From Parasponia andersonii (taxonomy: Eukaryota; Streptophyta; Magnoliopsida; Rosales; Cannabaceae), in the NCBI GenBank assembly GCA_002914805.1, contig JXTB01000249.1:102561-166560 (forward strand): a DNA stretch of 64,000 bases, given 5' to 3'. Position numbers and translations under genes: made by a program. The notes under the pieces were generated by a model. It saw nothing but the letters and a program-made list of their open reading frames with translations. It was not told the DNA's origin and ran no database searches. Of this stretch, positions 1 to 11,547 are shown one piece after another (positions within the stretch are counted from its first letter, which is position 1; the number at the start of each line of letters is the position of its first letter).

Positions 1-1560
1 ACTGTCTTCCCAGATTTAATTTGGTAGCCCCTTAACATATCTAGTATCATGGAGCCACTTAATGATATTGGGGCTAGTCTTTTCTCTTTGGTTCCATCGA
101 AAGACTTTTCATCATTTTTGAATGGATGATCATTTTCTAACCAACGTCGATGACTCATATGGCAATGTTTTGAACCATGTTTCAACCACAAAAAGCAAGT
201 GCCCTTGTGATAAGATGGATATGCCAATTTTCCTTTTGTACTCCATCCTTATAAGTTTACATATGCTGGAAAGTTACTTATAGTCTATAATAGTGATGCA
301 CGCAAGTTAAAATTTTGTTTTCTCGATTTATCAAAAGTTTCAACTTCAGCTTCCTATAATTCCTTTAATTCCTCGATCAAGGGTTTCAAATACACATTAA
401 TATTATTTCCAAGAGTATTAGGGCCAGGTATGAGTAATGACATTATGAAGTTAGGTTGTTTCATATACAGCCACAATGGAAGGTTATATTGCACCAAAAT
501 AACTGGCCATGAGCTATGGGAAACTCTTAATATCTTAAAAGGATTCATTCTTTCACAGGCTAATCCAAGTCTAACATTTTGAGATTCTACAACAAAATCT
601 TCATATTGGTGATCAAAAGTCATCCATGTCGGAGAATCTCTAGGATGTTATATATAACTATTATTTGTATGATATTTTTTTATGATGCCAAGTCATCAAA
701 TCTAATGTCTTTGATGACATGAATAATCGCTGTAATCTCGATATCGACAGAAAATAACGCAAAAGTTTTGCTTCACTTCTATTTGAGAAAAAGAAATACA
801 AACTTAGTCTTAATTTAGAAAATTTAAAGAAAAACATAAAATGAAATACTTTATATTTATTACGTACTTAGGTCTAGTGCAGACATCACATTCTTTGGCA
901 TTTGTATGGTCCTTTCTATATAAAATACAATCGTTAGGGCATGCATCAATCTTTTCATAACTAAGTCCCTATTCATTAATTAGCTTTTTTGTCTCATTAA
1001 ATGAATTTGGTAATGTATCACCTTCTGGAAAAACTTTTTTAATAAATCAAGCAGCATGTTAAACGATTTGTTGCTCCATTCGCCAGTGCATTTAATATGA
1101 AACAATTGAATAATGAATGATAGTTTTGTAAAGCTTTTACAACTTGGGTAAAGTTCCTTCTTTGTATCTTTATCAACTTGTAAAATTCATTTGCCTTTTC
1201 ATTTAGCTCATCTCCTTCAAGTTTAGAATTATTACTTCCAAATTCATGTTCTTGACTAGTGACTCCAAATACATCATGTACGACCCCTTACATATCACTA
1301 TTATAATTCACTTCATGAATATTATTTTGAGTTTCTAAATTTTGTATAGCATGTGACGATGCTTCTCTATGGAGTACCCACTTAGTGTACCCTTCTACAA
1401 ACCCATCATATATAAGATGTTCAAATACTACTTCACAGGTGATAAGTGCAACAAGTCCACACTTCACAATGGCAGATAATCGTATTTTGATAATTAGCAT
1501 TTTGAAACTCAAAATCCAATAACGTAACGTCTCTTTTTTCATACGAGTCACTCAATCTGG
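1..1560 (-). pseudogene. TNP2-like CACTA transposase remnant (Transposase_21)
   Basis: Read on the minus strand. The N-terminal transposase-associated region is at about 1390-1551, with the family pattern V-HLI-GF-Y--W. About 640-350 holds the hallmark run HPRDSPTWMTFD, then VRLGLA, NPF, SWPVILVQYNLP and SLLIPGP, as in plant TNP2 proteins. From about 240 to 60 it continues with a cysteine/histidine segment resembling KGTCFLWLKHGSKHC and SHRRWL. The frame breaks between these blocks (the longest open pieces are 1551-1288 and 623-354), so no intact transposase is encoded. TNP2 proteins cut and join CACTA ends. The fragment continues beyond the left window edge. Confidence 0.85.
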
Positions 1561-3880
1561 ACTGGTATATCCAACTCTTATCCATAATTAAATTCTTCTA
1601 TAAAAACACAAAGTGATTCCTATTTGAATCTATAAGAAATTATTTTTCAAAAAGTACATCAACATAATATATCATGCAGTAATTAGAGAAAAAAAATATA
1701 ATTAATAATTTTGTATCATGTACAAATCTTAGTTGGACAGCTAGCTAGAGTTATAAATTTAGAAAAAATAAAATTAAAGAAATATAAGAAAAATATAGCA
1801 AACATATAATGATCACATGTATGGTCTTACTTGAACAACGAAAGTTTAAATTGATATAAATTTACCTTTTCTTTGGCTAAAATATTTACAAGTTTATTGA
1901 TTTATTTATTTTTCTTTCTTTTTATTATTTTTCTAGACATCATTTACACAAGTTAGAAAATTTTCACGGGACAACTTATATAGTCAGTTTATATAATTTG
2001 ACATCTAACCAATTCATAGAAATTAACATAAAAAGAAAGAAAGGATGAAAAGAAAAAGATCACATTAGTAAGTACGTACTTGTTACCCAAAAATTAATTT
2101 GTGAAGGACAATAATCTCACTATGTCTTTTACTTTGTGCGTAAATAATCAGAACTTACCACATATTGTGTATTTATAATTATTGAGTATCTAATTTGGGA
2201 AGAAACTCAATTCTACTCGGATTCTAATTTATAAAACGCAATAAAAAAATAGACTGAAAGATATGCACACATATCTTATAATTTATATATAAGTATATAT
2301 TTTCCTTTTTTAATAGATATATACGACTTGTTTATATTTATATTTTTTTATTTTTTAATAGATATATATGTTGAAAGAATTACGTGTTTAAATATATTCT
2401 TATGAGTCAAAATACGTATTTTTCCCATCCAAAAAAAAACTTATTTTAAATTCAGTGGACTTATTAACGCGTGAAACTCTTCATTAATTGTTTGTATTTT
2501 TAGACGTCCAAAAATAGCTTAAAGTTTTCTTTTCGAAAAAAAAAATTGCTTAAACTTTGTAATTTAAAAAAAAACATATATAGACCTTTGAATATTTTTA
2601 CTAAATATTTTTGAATTAATCACATCTTTTAAAAATAAAAATTTGAAAAATAAGGTTGATCCAGAAATCAAAATATCTCACCCATTATTCCATCCCTTGT
2701 ATTCCAGTTTTTCAATTTTCACAGAATATGGCGTTTTCTTTTCTTTGGAGGGAGGAGCTTTTTTTGCTCTTCTTTGAAAGGAAATTTCATATCATATATA
2801 TAATTTGATTGTGTATATATTTCTAAATCTTTTCTCCCCTTTCACCATGATTTGAAGATTGTAAAATAAGAAAATCTTCTTCAGGTAATTCTTATATACT
2901 TATGATTTACGATCCATTATTGAGATATATATATATATATATTTATTTTACATTATTATTGTTGTCGGATTCTGGAAAGGAGCTTGAGAAGATAAGAGAA
3001 AAAAGTATATGTAAACTTAATTATTTATGTGTTATTGATGATTGTTTTGATTTTTCATTAACTATAATATTTTTTTTGTCCTATGCTCACAGTAATCGCA
3101 TTATATATATATATATACATTTTTTTATTATAAACTCTATAACTCATTATAAGACCTTTTATATACAAAGGATTGTACTGGGTTAAAGAGTTAATTAAAA
3201 TTTTTTGTATTAACTAGACTGAACCTAACTATATAGAAAATAGTGTTAACGAAGGATATATATATATATATAAGGAATTATTTAGTGTCTGCTTAGTATT
3301 ATTTATATCTATATATATATATATATATCCAAATCTAATTACCAATTTAAAAAGATTTTGAAAACATGGGATTGAATGAATCTAAATTTGGTACCTTGTT
3401 TCCCAAAAAGTGATCTGGATACAATCTAAAAACTACATATATTAAATTAAGTGAAAATTATCGTTAATCAAATTTTGCTAGTCATTAGTTAATACTAATA
3501 ACTCTGATCTTTAATTCAAAAGAAAAGTCTCATCTCTTGACAATGCTTTAAGATAATTTTTGAAATTAGAACTATACATACCATTTCTAAGAGATAAAAA
3601 TAGAAAACGTTTATGTTATATACTAACCTAATTATCTATATGAAGTGGCTATTTAGGTTTTATACGTGCTAAAACTCTTATATGGATTTTTGTTAAGTTT
3701 TCTCAGTGTATATTCTTCTTATAATTTATAGACATTAAAAGACAATGAGTATATGACTAAAAATTTATTTAATTGAAACTTAAGCAGTTATGGATCTGTA
3801 TCTACAGTATAGATTGACGGTTTCAGAAGAAGATGATACGTCTTCATTTACAGAAATATTGACTGACGAAGATACTACAA
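1561..3880. other. AT-rich spacer inside the CACTA element, no gene
   Basis: This stretch lies between the two divergent transposase remnants. It is very AT-rich, with several short TA microsatellites (near 2923-2942, 3101-3118, 3259-3276 and 3310-3330). The only open frame of note, 2902-3186, is low-complexity sequence driven by TA and T runs, and I do not count it as a gene. Confidence 0.6.
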
Positions 3881-3894
3881 AAAATATCGCTAAA

Positions 3895-6310
3895 GTCCAA
3901 CACAAATACGTGAAATTGAAGGAAATTATGATGGTGAAAAGGTACCAATAACTTGTAATAAATTCGGCCAACTAGACGATGAAATGCAAATAAATTATTG
4001 AGCTTTATTGGCACACTAGTAAGAGATGGAAAAAAAAAAATGCTCCAATCAATTATAAGAATTGGCATAAGGTACCTCCAAAGTACAAAATTGGAATGTT
4101 GAATATCATACATGTATTAATTATTTAACTAGTATTCAATTTGAAAGTTTAGATTACAATTGAGTTGATTATTAATGTCAATACAACCTTTTAGATCACT
4201 AATTAATGTTATTATTTATATTACTATAGGAAAAGTTTATAAATCCTGATCACGTTAAGAATGGACCATAGAGATTTGTGGTAGGAAATTAAAAGATTGG
4301 AAGTCTTTCTGAAAAGAACTTATTATATGGAGCACTTAACTTTGGAGGAACAAAAGAAGTTCAAGGACAAAAGGGTATATGATGATCAATGGGAAGAATT
4401 ACTACTTGTATTGGGCAACTAAAGGTGCAAAGGTACATTTCATTTCAAATTATTTGTTTTCCTTTTATTATTTTTTTCAAGCATTTATTATTATCTGAAC
4501 TATATTCTTGTTTATTTTTTAAAATATTTTTTAGAAGAGGAGTGTTAAAAACAAGACTAGTCGTGCAAAAAAAAAATATTATCATACAACTGGGACAAAA
4601 ATTTTTGCACGTATTAGGACATCACGGGTAAAATTTGAAAAGCACATTATTATTAAAAATTGAATATTGTGTATGTTTAGCACTCAATATTAATTTCTTT
4701 TAAAGAAAAAAATAATTTTTTATTTTTAGAAGAAGAAACCTGGATTTACACTAACACGTGCAACTATATTCAAGGTTTGCTACTCTAAAAAATATGGGAG
4801 TATTACTGATGATAAAAGAAAAGAAATTATGGTAAGATCAAATATCATTATAAATGATAAAAGTTTTTTTAATTCTAGCTATTTTAATTTATACTAAGGC
4901 TACATTATTTATAATATAATTAAATGATAGTTATGCCTACAAGAAAAAGCAATCATGAATGAAGATGCGTTAAAAGAGAAGAGCAAGAATGACATTTTTT
5001 TTGAAGTTATGAGTGAAGAAAAGAATGGACAAGTTCGTCTGTAGGGAATTAGTGTCTACCCATCTAATGTATGAGGAGATACATTAGCTTTGAAACAAAA
5101 CCAAAATAAGTATGTATATACTATGTAATCAGAACAAAATGATCTAAGATCTAGAGTTCATAATCTTACTAAGGCTCTTTCATGCAATCAGAATAATGAC
5201 AATGGCATATTTTTACTACAAGTTAATAGTTTATTTTCTCCCTTTCTCTCTCTATCACTTTTTTTTTTTTTAATTTCTAACATTACTAACTAATAATCAT
5301 ACTTATTAAATTGAATTTGTTTATATGTAGGCCCCCAATCAAAATAATGAGAATGGCATATCTATACAAACAGTTTATTCTTATTTTTATTTATTTTCTA
5401 TTTAAATATTTTATTTCATTTTGAAAATTACTAAACCATATTGTCTACTTATTAGATTGATATTAATGTATATGTAGGCGTCAAATGCTTCTTGTTCTCG
5501 TAACCAAGAACCTCGACGTTAACTATGGTTTTCATCATCAACATATGATACTCCTATTATTTAGGTAAATTCACGCTATTATAGTAGCTAGTATTATTAT
5601 CATAATCTTTAACATGATGACAATTTTTTATTTGGATTCTGCTTTATTATTAGTTTATACCTAAAAATCAAATTATAGAAAAGGTGTGTTTCAGATAATT
5701 AATGAGTAGGTATATTGTGTATATGTATAAATGTATTTATAACTGTTATATATGAACTTTGATTGAGTGCACGTAAACTGGACAATGATTTATTAACGAT
5801 ATTATAGCTAATTAAAAAACTAAAGAAATACATTAATGTAGAAAAACCATGTCTATAAAATTTATTGCTTATTATTTTTATCTTTTTTCTTTTTCATTTA
5901 TGGAAATCAAATACAAAGCTAAATAGATGAGAAGTAGATTAGAAACTATAGTAAAATAAGCAAGAAAGAATAAATGCATTTAGAAAAAAACAACACATAA
6001 TTTTTATTTTGGATCACTAGATATTTTATATTTATTATTTACATGTCATATATAATTTTGACTGTGTAGGTTAGAGAAGTGGTCAATCTTATTAGTGTAA
6101 CTAGTGAACTTGAAACAATTATTATTGGGCTCCTTAGTAGTAAAGATCCATCGAAAAAAATTGGAGGAGAAGCGATAGGGCCATTTTTTTTTTCCAGAAG
6201 TTATTATTCAAGTTCCTATCAAGCCTAATGAGCAAGTAATTAGAACATATAGACAATTGAAGACAATTGGTTAAGCTGTTGGAGCACCTATTGCATGACT
6301 TATAATATTT
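3895..6310 (+). pseudogene. TNP1/Ptta-type CACTA protein remnant (Transposase_24)
   Basis: Exon-like blocks in family order can be read through stops and frameshifts. At about 3920-4110 there is EKVPITCNKFGQLDDEM followed by NYKNWHKVPPKYK, the region that opens Transposase_24 (Ptta/En/Spm) proteins. At about 4536-4630 there is a basic block with SRAKKKYYHTTGTKIFARI, matching the conserved HTTGSK-FA core. About 4730-4850 and 4935-5080 hold the following acidic part and a VYPSNV-like motif. At about 6070-6300 there is a C-terminal part with IGPFFFPEV and TIG-AVGAPIA. The intervening pieces begin and end near GT/AG. No open frame joins the blocks. Proteins of this class are thought to bind the subterminal repeats of their element. 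Confidence 0.75.
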
Positions 6311-6837
6311 GTGGTATGTTGAACAAAAAATTAAACATGAAAAAATGTTTCATTAATTGTTTTCTTCTTTTTTTGCGCCTTTTTTTTTTTTAAATAAGAA
6401 ATATGTTTTAGATCAAGATTCATTAGAGTTTTTCCCCCCCTTTACATTAGCTTGGTTAATTATGTATTTGCTATTTATTTTTTGTTTATAATTTTGTAGA
6501 TTTTTCGGGATTCTGATACAAAACTTTACGAGTGATTGGAACTACTCTGAATTTCTAATAAAAAAATTTCTATTAAATATTTTCACTTCTATTTGAATTG
6601 ACATGGATGATTTGTATATATAGATGTGTCCACTCTTTTTTTTTACTAATTCAGTTGATGTACTCTTTTTCTTAGCTAGGATTTTTCCCCTTGAGTTTTG
6701 CTTAGCTAAGTTTTAACGAAGCATAACTCGGTAATATGTTTCTTTTTTGAACTATTGCACTTTTCTTATTTATTAAATTAAATTTCTGCTCAAAGTTACT
6801 AAATACAAGAGGCATTTCATTTTGTTTAATGTGATAA

Positions 6838-7470
6838 TTAGAATTAGTCTTTAAATTTACTAAAAAATAATTAGTTTTTAAAAAATTTACATAAAGAAGA
6901 TCTATGAATTTTTTTAAATCAATTTTATTTTAATTATTAATAAATCGATATTGTTGTCTGACATTATTATTGCCATTATCATAATATAATGTTATCGCAA
7001 AATATCACAATTTCTTTTAAAGAACTAGGTTAGTGTCATATTTCAAAATATTATTATAAATTTATAATATGCTTTAGTAACATTTTTAAAAGTTCATTGA
7101 TTTTTTTTTTACATTTTAAAAGTATTTATTTTAATTAAAAAAACTAATTTAGTGACGTTTATCAAAATATCATTATAAATTTATAATATACTTTAGTAAC
7201 ATTTTTAAAAAGTCACTAATTTTTTTCTTTAAAATTTTAAAATATTCAATTATTTATTTATTATATAATTTACTGACATTTAAAAATGTCACTAGTGTAA
7301 TTTTGTGGCATTTAATAAATACCACTAAAAAAGATAATATAATGACATTTCAAATGTCACTAGACTTTTACTCGCATAGGCATATTTTACATTTTTCATA
7401 AATATTACTAACTACACAAATGTAACTAAAAGTAAATAATAGTAGCATTTTTAAATGTCACATATGAGGA
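6838..7470. repeat. CACTA subterminal repeat array
   Basis: A run of imperfect copies of the core TAGTGACATTT, in both orientations, fills the last ~600 bp before the element's end. Examples are near 7030, 7075, 7150, 7193, 7272, 7300, 7343 and 7441. Several are perfect little hairpins such as GACATTTAAAAATGTC. A ~120-bp unit is also repeated in tandem (starting near 7030 and 7150). Arrays like this are the binding sites for the TNPA/TNP1-type protein in known CACTA elements. Confidence 0.75.
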
Positions 7471-7484
7471 TTTTTGTTATAGTG
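7471..7484. repeat. CACTA right terminal inverted repeat end
   Basis: TTTTTGTTATAGTG is the reverse complement of a CACTATAACAAAAA-type terminus. It marks the outer boundary of the CACTA element. The next three bases are ATA, the candidate 3-bp target duplication, but the left partner is outside the window. Confidence 0.75.
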
Positions 7485-8206
7485 ATAGAATGCTATCACT
7501 ACAGTGTCACACCATTAATAGCGTGATACTGTAGTATTTCTTTATTTTGGCACACAATTCGTTGTCCAATTGTAATGGATTTGGTGCGCTATTTTGGCCA
7601 AAAACATCAATTTGCTGCACGATTGGAGATGGCCTTAGCCTCATTTATTTGAGTTTACTTAGATCTTTGGGAAATGGATGGATTTAGGAGATTTTTGTGA
7701 CCAAACATTTTCAAGACCACTTTCTGAATGAGATTTTTTTTTTAGGACTAATAATAAAAGTATTGGCATTTTGTAACCTCTCACGACCAATAGCCACAAA
7801 TATTTATGATGCATCACTGCATTTATGACTACCGGTTATAAGAGGGGTCATAAAAGGTTAAACTAGTCTTAAGAAAGTGATCTGGACAAACTAGTCATAA
7901 GAGTTTTTTTGCCCCAAATTACTCGGTATTAAGGTCCGATTCCCTAAACCTCTTTGGGATAAAAATGTCTATTTACATATAATTCAAACGTCCTATCCAA
8001 TTGTTGTGTCCCAGATCATATCCAGCCACCGTATTCATGTCAAATCAACTAAAACTTAACTGAATTTTTACAATGAAATGGAATGATACATTGGTTGGAC
8101 ATGATTTGGCACACTAAAATTTGAAAGAGGATTTGGGTTTATACATATAATAGAGGCCAATCAACTCATATATCGCATATATATGATTTCCCACTTTGTT
8201 ATGCAG
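7485..8206. other. Non-coding: probable remnant of COBL intron 5 and MITE-like debris
   Basis: No gene is seen. Just inside is a short imperfect inverted repeat (about 7490-7535, around GTGTCAC / GTGATACTG) and a GATTGGAGATGGCC string typical of plant MITE ends. The last part, up to the AG at 8205-8206, behaves as the 3' end of an intron because it leads directly into a COBL terminal exon. If the CACTA element jumped into a COBL gene, this is the downstream half of the interrupted intron. Confidence 0.45.
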
Positions 8207-8484
8207 ATGATACTGGAATGTTTTATGGCATTAAATATTATAACGATGTACTGATGGAAGCCGGGCCTAATGGATATGTTCAAACAGAGCTGATTCTGAG
8301 AAAGGACATGAAAGCATTCACATTGGACCAAGGTTGGACATTTCCTATGAAAGTTTACTTCAATGGCGATGAATGTATGATGCCCCTTCCTGATTCATAT
8401 CCATCTCTACCCAATTCAGCTTACACGAATCCGATTTCGCCGGTGATTTTGGCTACATTTTTGCTCCTGGTATTGCTTGCCTAA
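8207..8484 (+). pseudogene. Orphan terminal exon of a COBRA-like gene
   Basis: An intact splice acceptor (ATGCAG) is followed by 92 codons identical in layout to exon 6 of the two complete COBL4-type genes downstream: DDTGMFYG, then YNDVLMEAGP, GWTFP, VYFNGDECMMP, and a hydrophobic tail ending in a stop. The tail keeps the GPI-anchor pattern (a small-residue site near PNSA, a short spacer, then a hydrophobic stretch). There is no frameshift or stop inside. The other five exons are missing between the CACTA end at 7484 and this exon. They are either deleted or displaced beyond the left edge by the CACTA insertion. Without them it cannot make a COBL protein, so I call it a gene fragment. The clean frame suggests recent loss. 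Confidence 0.8.
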
Positions 8485-11400
8485 TTATGGTCATTCCACA
8501 AGACATGAACTGCAAAGAGGATTGTTACCTATGATGCCCCTTCATGAAGATAAATGTCTATATATAGTTGAATTAAGAATTATAAGGGAAAATTCACAGA
8601 AATTTGTACAGTGGACTGTCATTATATGTCCAAAACGTTGTACAAGAAAAAGAGTAAAAGATGTCATATATCATATTATCAAAAAGAGAAACGTACCCCA
8701 AATTATAAACCGGTAAATTCTTTAGGACCATAAGCTAGTAATTCCCCTCTCTTTTCCTTCGTTTTTTTTGTTTTTTGTTTTTACCTATTTAAGCGGAGCT
8801 CGTACTACTTTGAACCACAAAAACTGGTTCTAAAATCTACATCATGTACCTAATTAGAATATCTTTTAGCATATATTCTAGTCTAAGTTGGGGTGCTTGG
8901 TATGGCAATATTGTCAACTAGGCTGGAGAATCAATCCAATTGACAAATAGAAATACTTAATTTGGTGATTAAATCTAATAACGTTTTAGAGATTAAAGAC
9001 AAAAATAATTCAAGTACACGTATTGTAGTTTGGTAAGATATCTTGGAGTCGGAAAGTGAATAAAAAAATTTCATGTCGTTCAACGTGAATTTAATCTGAT
9101 CTAGAAAAAGAAAAAAGAAAAAAAGAAAAAAAAAAAAAAGGACAATTACAAAAGCGCAATGCTAGCCTTATAACTAGACTACAGGAGGAAGAAAAGAAAG
9201 AAAAACTTCCAAAGATACAAGACAGAAAAGGTCCTTGACAAAATCCCATGCTTCAACTTAAATAATTAGTCTTTGAAAGTTTCAACAAAATGGACCAAAA
9301 ACTAGTAATACCAAATTATTAGATTAAGTCACCTCATGCATTTTGTATTAGCAGCAAAAAAATTGCATCACCAAGAAGATACAAATCCTGGAAGTTGAAA
9401 AGTCCCCTTCTCTTAAAAAAAATAAAATAAAAGAAACCCAAGTGGTTGCCTTTTTAATATAAAGTCAAATCACTTATATTTATAATATCGAACTTTATTT
9501 TGTAATTTGTCTGTACGTTTCTCATCCACATGGTTCATCCCAGAAACGAATTGGCGCAGGAAAATAAACTCTATTAATTTAGTCATCATTATGTGTGAAC
9601 TTTTTCATGGAATGATTGGTTACGAAAGCATCTAAACCATACTCTAGTTGTTACTATATGTGTATAATATAAATATGTTATAACTAAAAATTTGTTGAGA
9701 TTACATTTTCATCTGAATCATAGTAGTAGGTAGCATCTATATTATTCATTATTTTATTACCCTGTTCTGTTGCGTAAAAACAAGCATGATTTCGATCATT
9801 CAACCGCTCTTAATAAATGTGTTGCACATTTTCTGGTTTCATAAAATTCAATTTTTTTTTTTTTTAAATTTTTCTGAAGCCAAAAAGAATTAAAAGAGAT
9901 GAAGGTGGCATACCTAGATAATTCTATGGTAACTCTACGTGCCTTGGTGGTGTATTATTTCCTTCGAAGTAGATTACCAATATTCACTAGTGGGCCTACC
10001 ATCTCGCCAGGCTTTTGTAAGTCGAGTTCAAAATTCCTGTTGGATGATAGTTAATTTTACTGAAAAACTACAATACTTTGCCTGATTTGGCAAAATTGAG
10101 GAGCCACAGTCCTATAATATATGAAAATTATGTAATGTAAATATATGACACAGCTAAATGAGAATCGTGTCGCGTACAAAAATTTCACGTGTTTTTATTT
10201 TATAATAGATTTTATTTTATTTTATTTTATATTTTGTACAAAAGAAGACAGAATTTCATTTTATTTTATTTAAATTATTATTATTATTTTTTGCAATTGG
10301 GGTCCGATCTTCCATGATAATGGCAGTAAAACACCATGTCTGGTGACTTGAGTTAATTTAGTACCGCAGGCAAAAAAAAAAAAAAAAATGCAGCTCTTGA
10401 AATTTCTTAATTGGCCAATTCAAGAGATTGAAAGTTTCTCTGAAAGCATAGTGGTTCAGGTATCTGGGGACAGTTAATGAGTCATTATCACATAGCAGAG
10501 TTGACTAAATTGTTCCAGCTTTCAACAGACTCTCCTTGTATGTTGTATCAAACTCTCCCCTTGCAAGAAATCAATTAGTATCTATCCATATAAATAAATA
10601 ATGGAACAGAGATAGAATAAATAATACAATAGAGGACATCTGTACGAAACAAGGAATTACATATATATAATGCTTATACAACAAGAAGTTAAGAACAGAG
10701 GCCAGGTTTTCTATTATTAAAAAAAAAAATTAACAATAATAGGATATTAACATTCATGTCTATTAAAGACTTTCACGATAAAAAAAAAAAAAAAAAAAGA
10801 CTCATCCATAAATATTATTAAAACTAATCTTCATGTTAATAATTATTGGGTTGTACAGAGTTATAGTCACGTGCTTTTAAGCAATACCGGGGAAACTAAA
10901 TGCCCATTATTATATAGTAAAGGAGATGTGAATTCACCCACCACAAAATTTACGAGGATTTTATACTTTCATTACTATGTGACGGTAAACCAGTGCAAGT
11001 TAAATTATTATGTTCTTATTTTTTTTTTTCTGGCCCTCGTGAGTCATAAGCTTATGAGAACTTAGCTTATATTACAAAAATACTCTTTACCGCATATGCA
11101 AGTAAATTAGGATATACTAATAAGAGTCAGATAGCCTACTCTTCAGTCTTCACTATTAAAGTGGTAACAGCATGAACTTCTCTTATGTACTTAAACCTGA
11201 GTTCACTTTTTTCTCTGTTTAATAATTAGTTCATATCATTGAAGTTTGAGTCTTTTAAGAAAACTGAAAAATTCCCATTGTGCAATATATAGAGAAACCT
11301 AGTCATAGTTCCTGACTGTTGAGCATTTGCATTCAAATATATATTAAAAAACTCCTCGCGTGGTCCAAATTCTAACAGTGGCACACATAAATTTCTGCAT

Positions 11401-11547
11401 ATATAAATCGTATATAATCTGCCAAAGAAAGCGACATAAAAATATCATATAAAGTACCCAACAAACCATTAGGTACAGCCTTTTTGAGATACATATATAT
11501 GAGGTTTCAACATCATTATTCACTCAAACACGAATCTCTGCTTCATA
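8485..11547. other. Intergenic, upstream of the first COBL4-type gene
   Basis: About 3 kb with no coding signal: A/T runs, a TTTTA-rich patch near 10196-10235 and poly-A tracts at 10374-10388 and 10781-10798. A TATATAAAT near 11400 and CATATAAAG near 11446 are possible TATA boxes for the gene starting at 11548. Confidence 0.6.
11453..11474 (+). promoter_or_regulatory. Conserved upstream block, first COBL4-type gene
   Basis: A 22-bp block that begins AGTACCC and ends CATTAGGT, ending 73 bp before the ATG. The same block, with 19 of 22 bases identical, lies 156 bp before the ATG of the next COBL4-type gene (15954-15975), while the surrounding sequence is much less alike. It may be a transcription-factor site or a conserved 5' leader element. 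Its function is not known from the sequence. Confidence 0.5.

Larger units (their letters stand above)
1..7484. mobile_element. Decayed CACTA (En/Spm) transposon, right part
   Basis: Three signs point to one CACTA-superfamily DNA transposon. A TNP2-type transposase remnant runs leftwards off the window edge, a TNP1/Ptta-type (Transposase_24) remnant runs rightwards, and the sequence ends in the CACTA-family terminus GTTATAGTG at 7484, preceded by an array of short subterminal inverted motifs. The matching CACTATAAC left end must lie before position 1. The two remnants are divergent around an AT-rich core (about 1560-3880). In the maize En/Spm model both products come from one transcript, so the layout here is either a subfamily trait or two nested elements. 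Both reading frames carry many stops, so the copy is dead. That it is a single element is inference; the terminus and both transposase signatures are seen directly. Confidence 0.7.

Noticed and set aside
2902-3186. A 94-codon plus-strand open frame
   Set aside because: Low-complexity TA/T-rich sequence (repeated YIYIYI and long F/I runs) inside the CACTA spacer.
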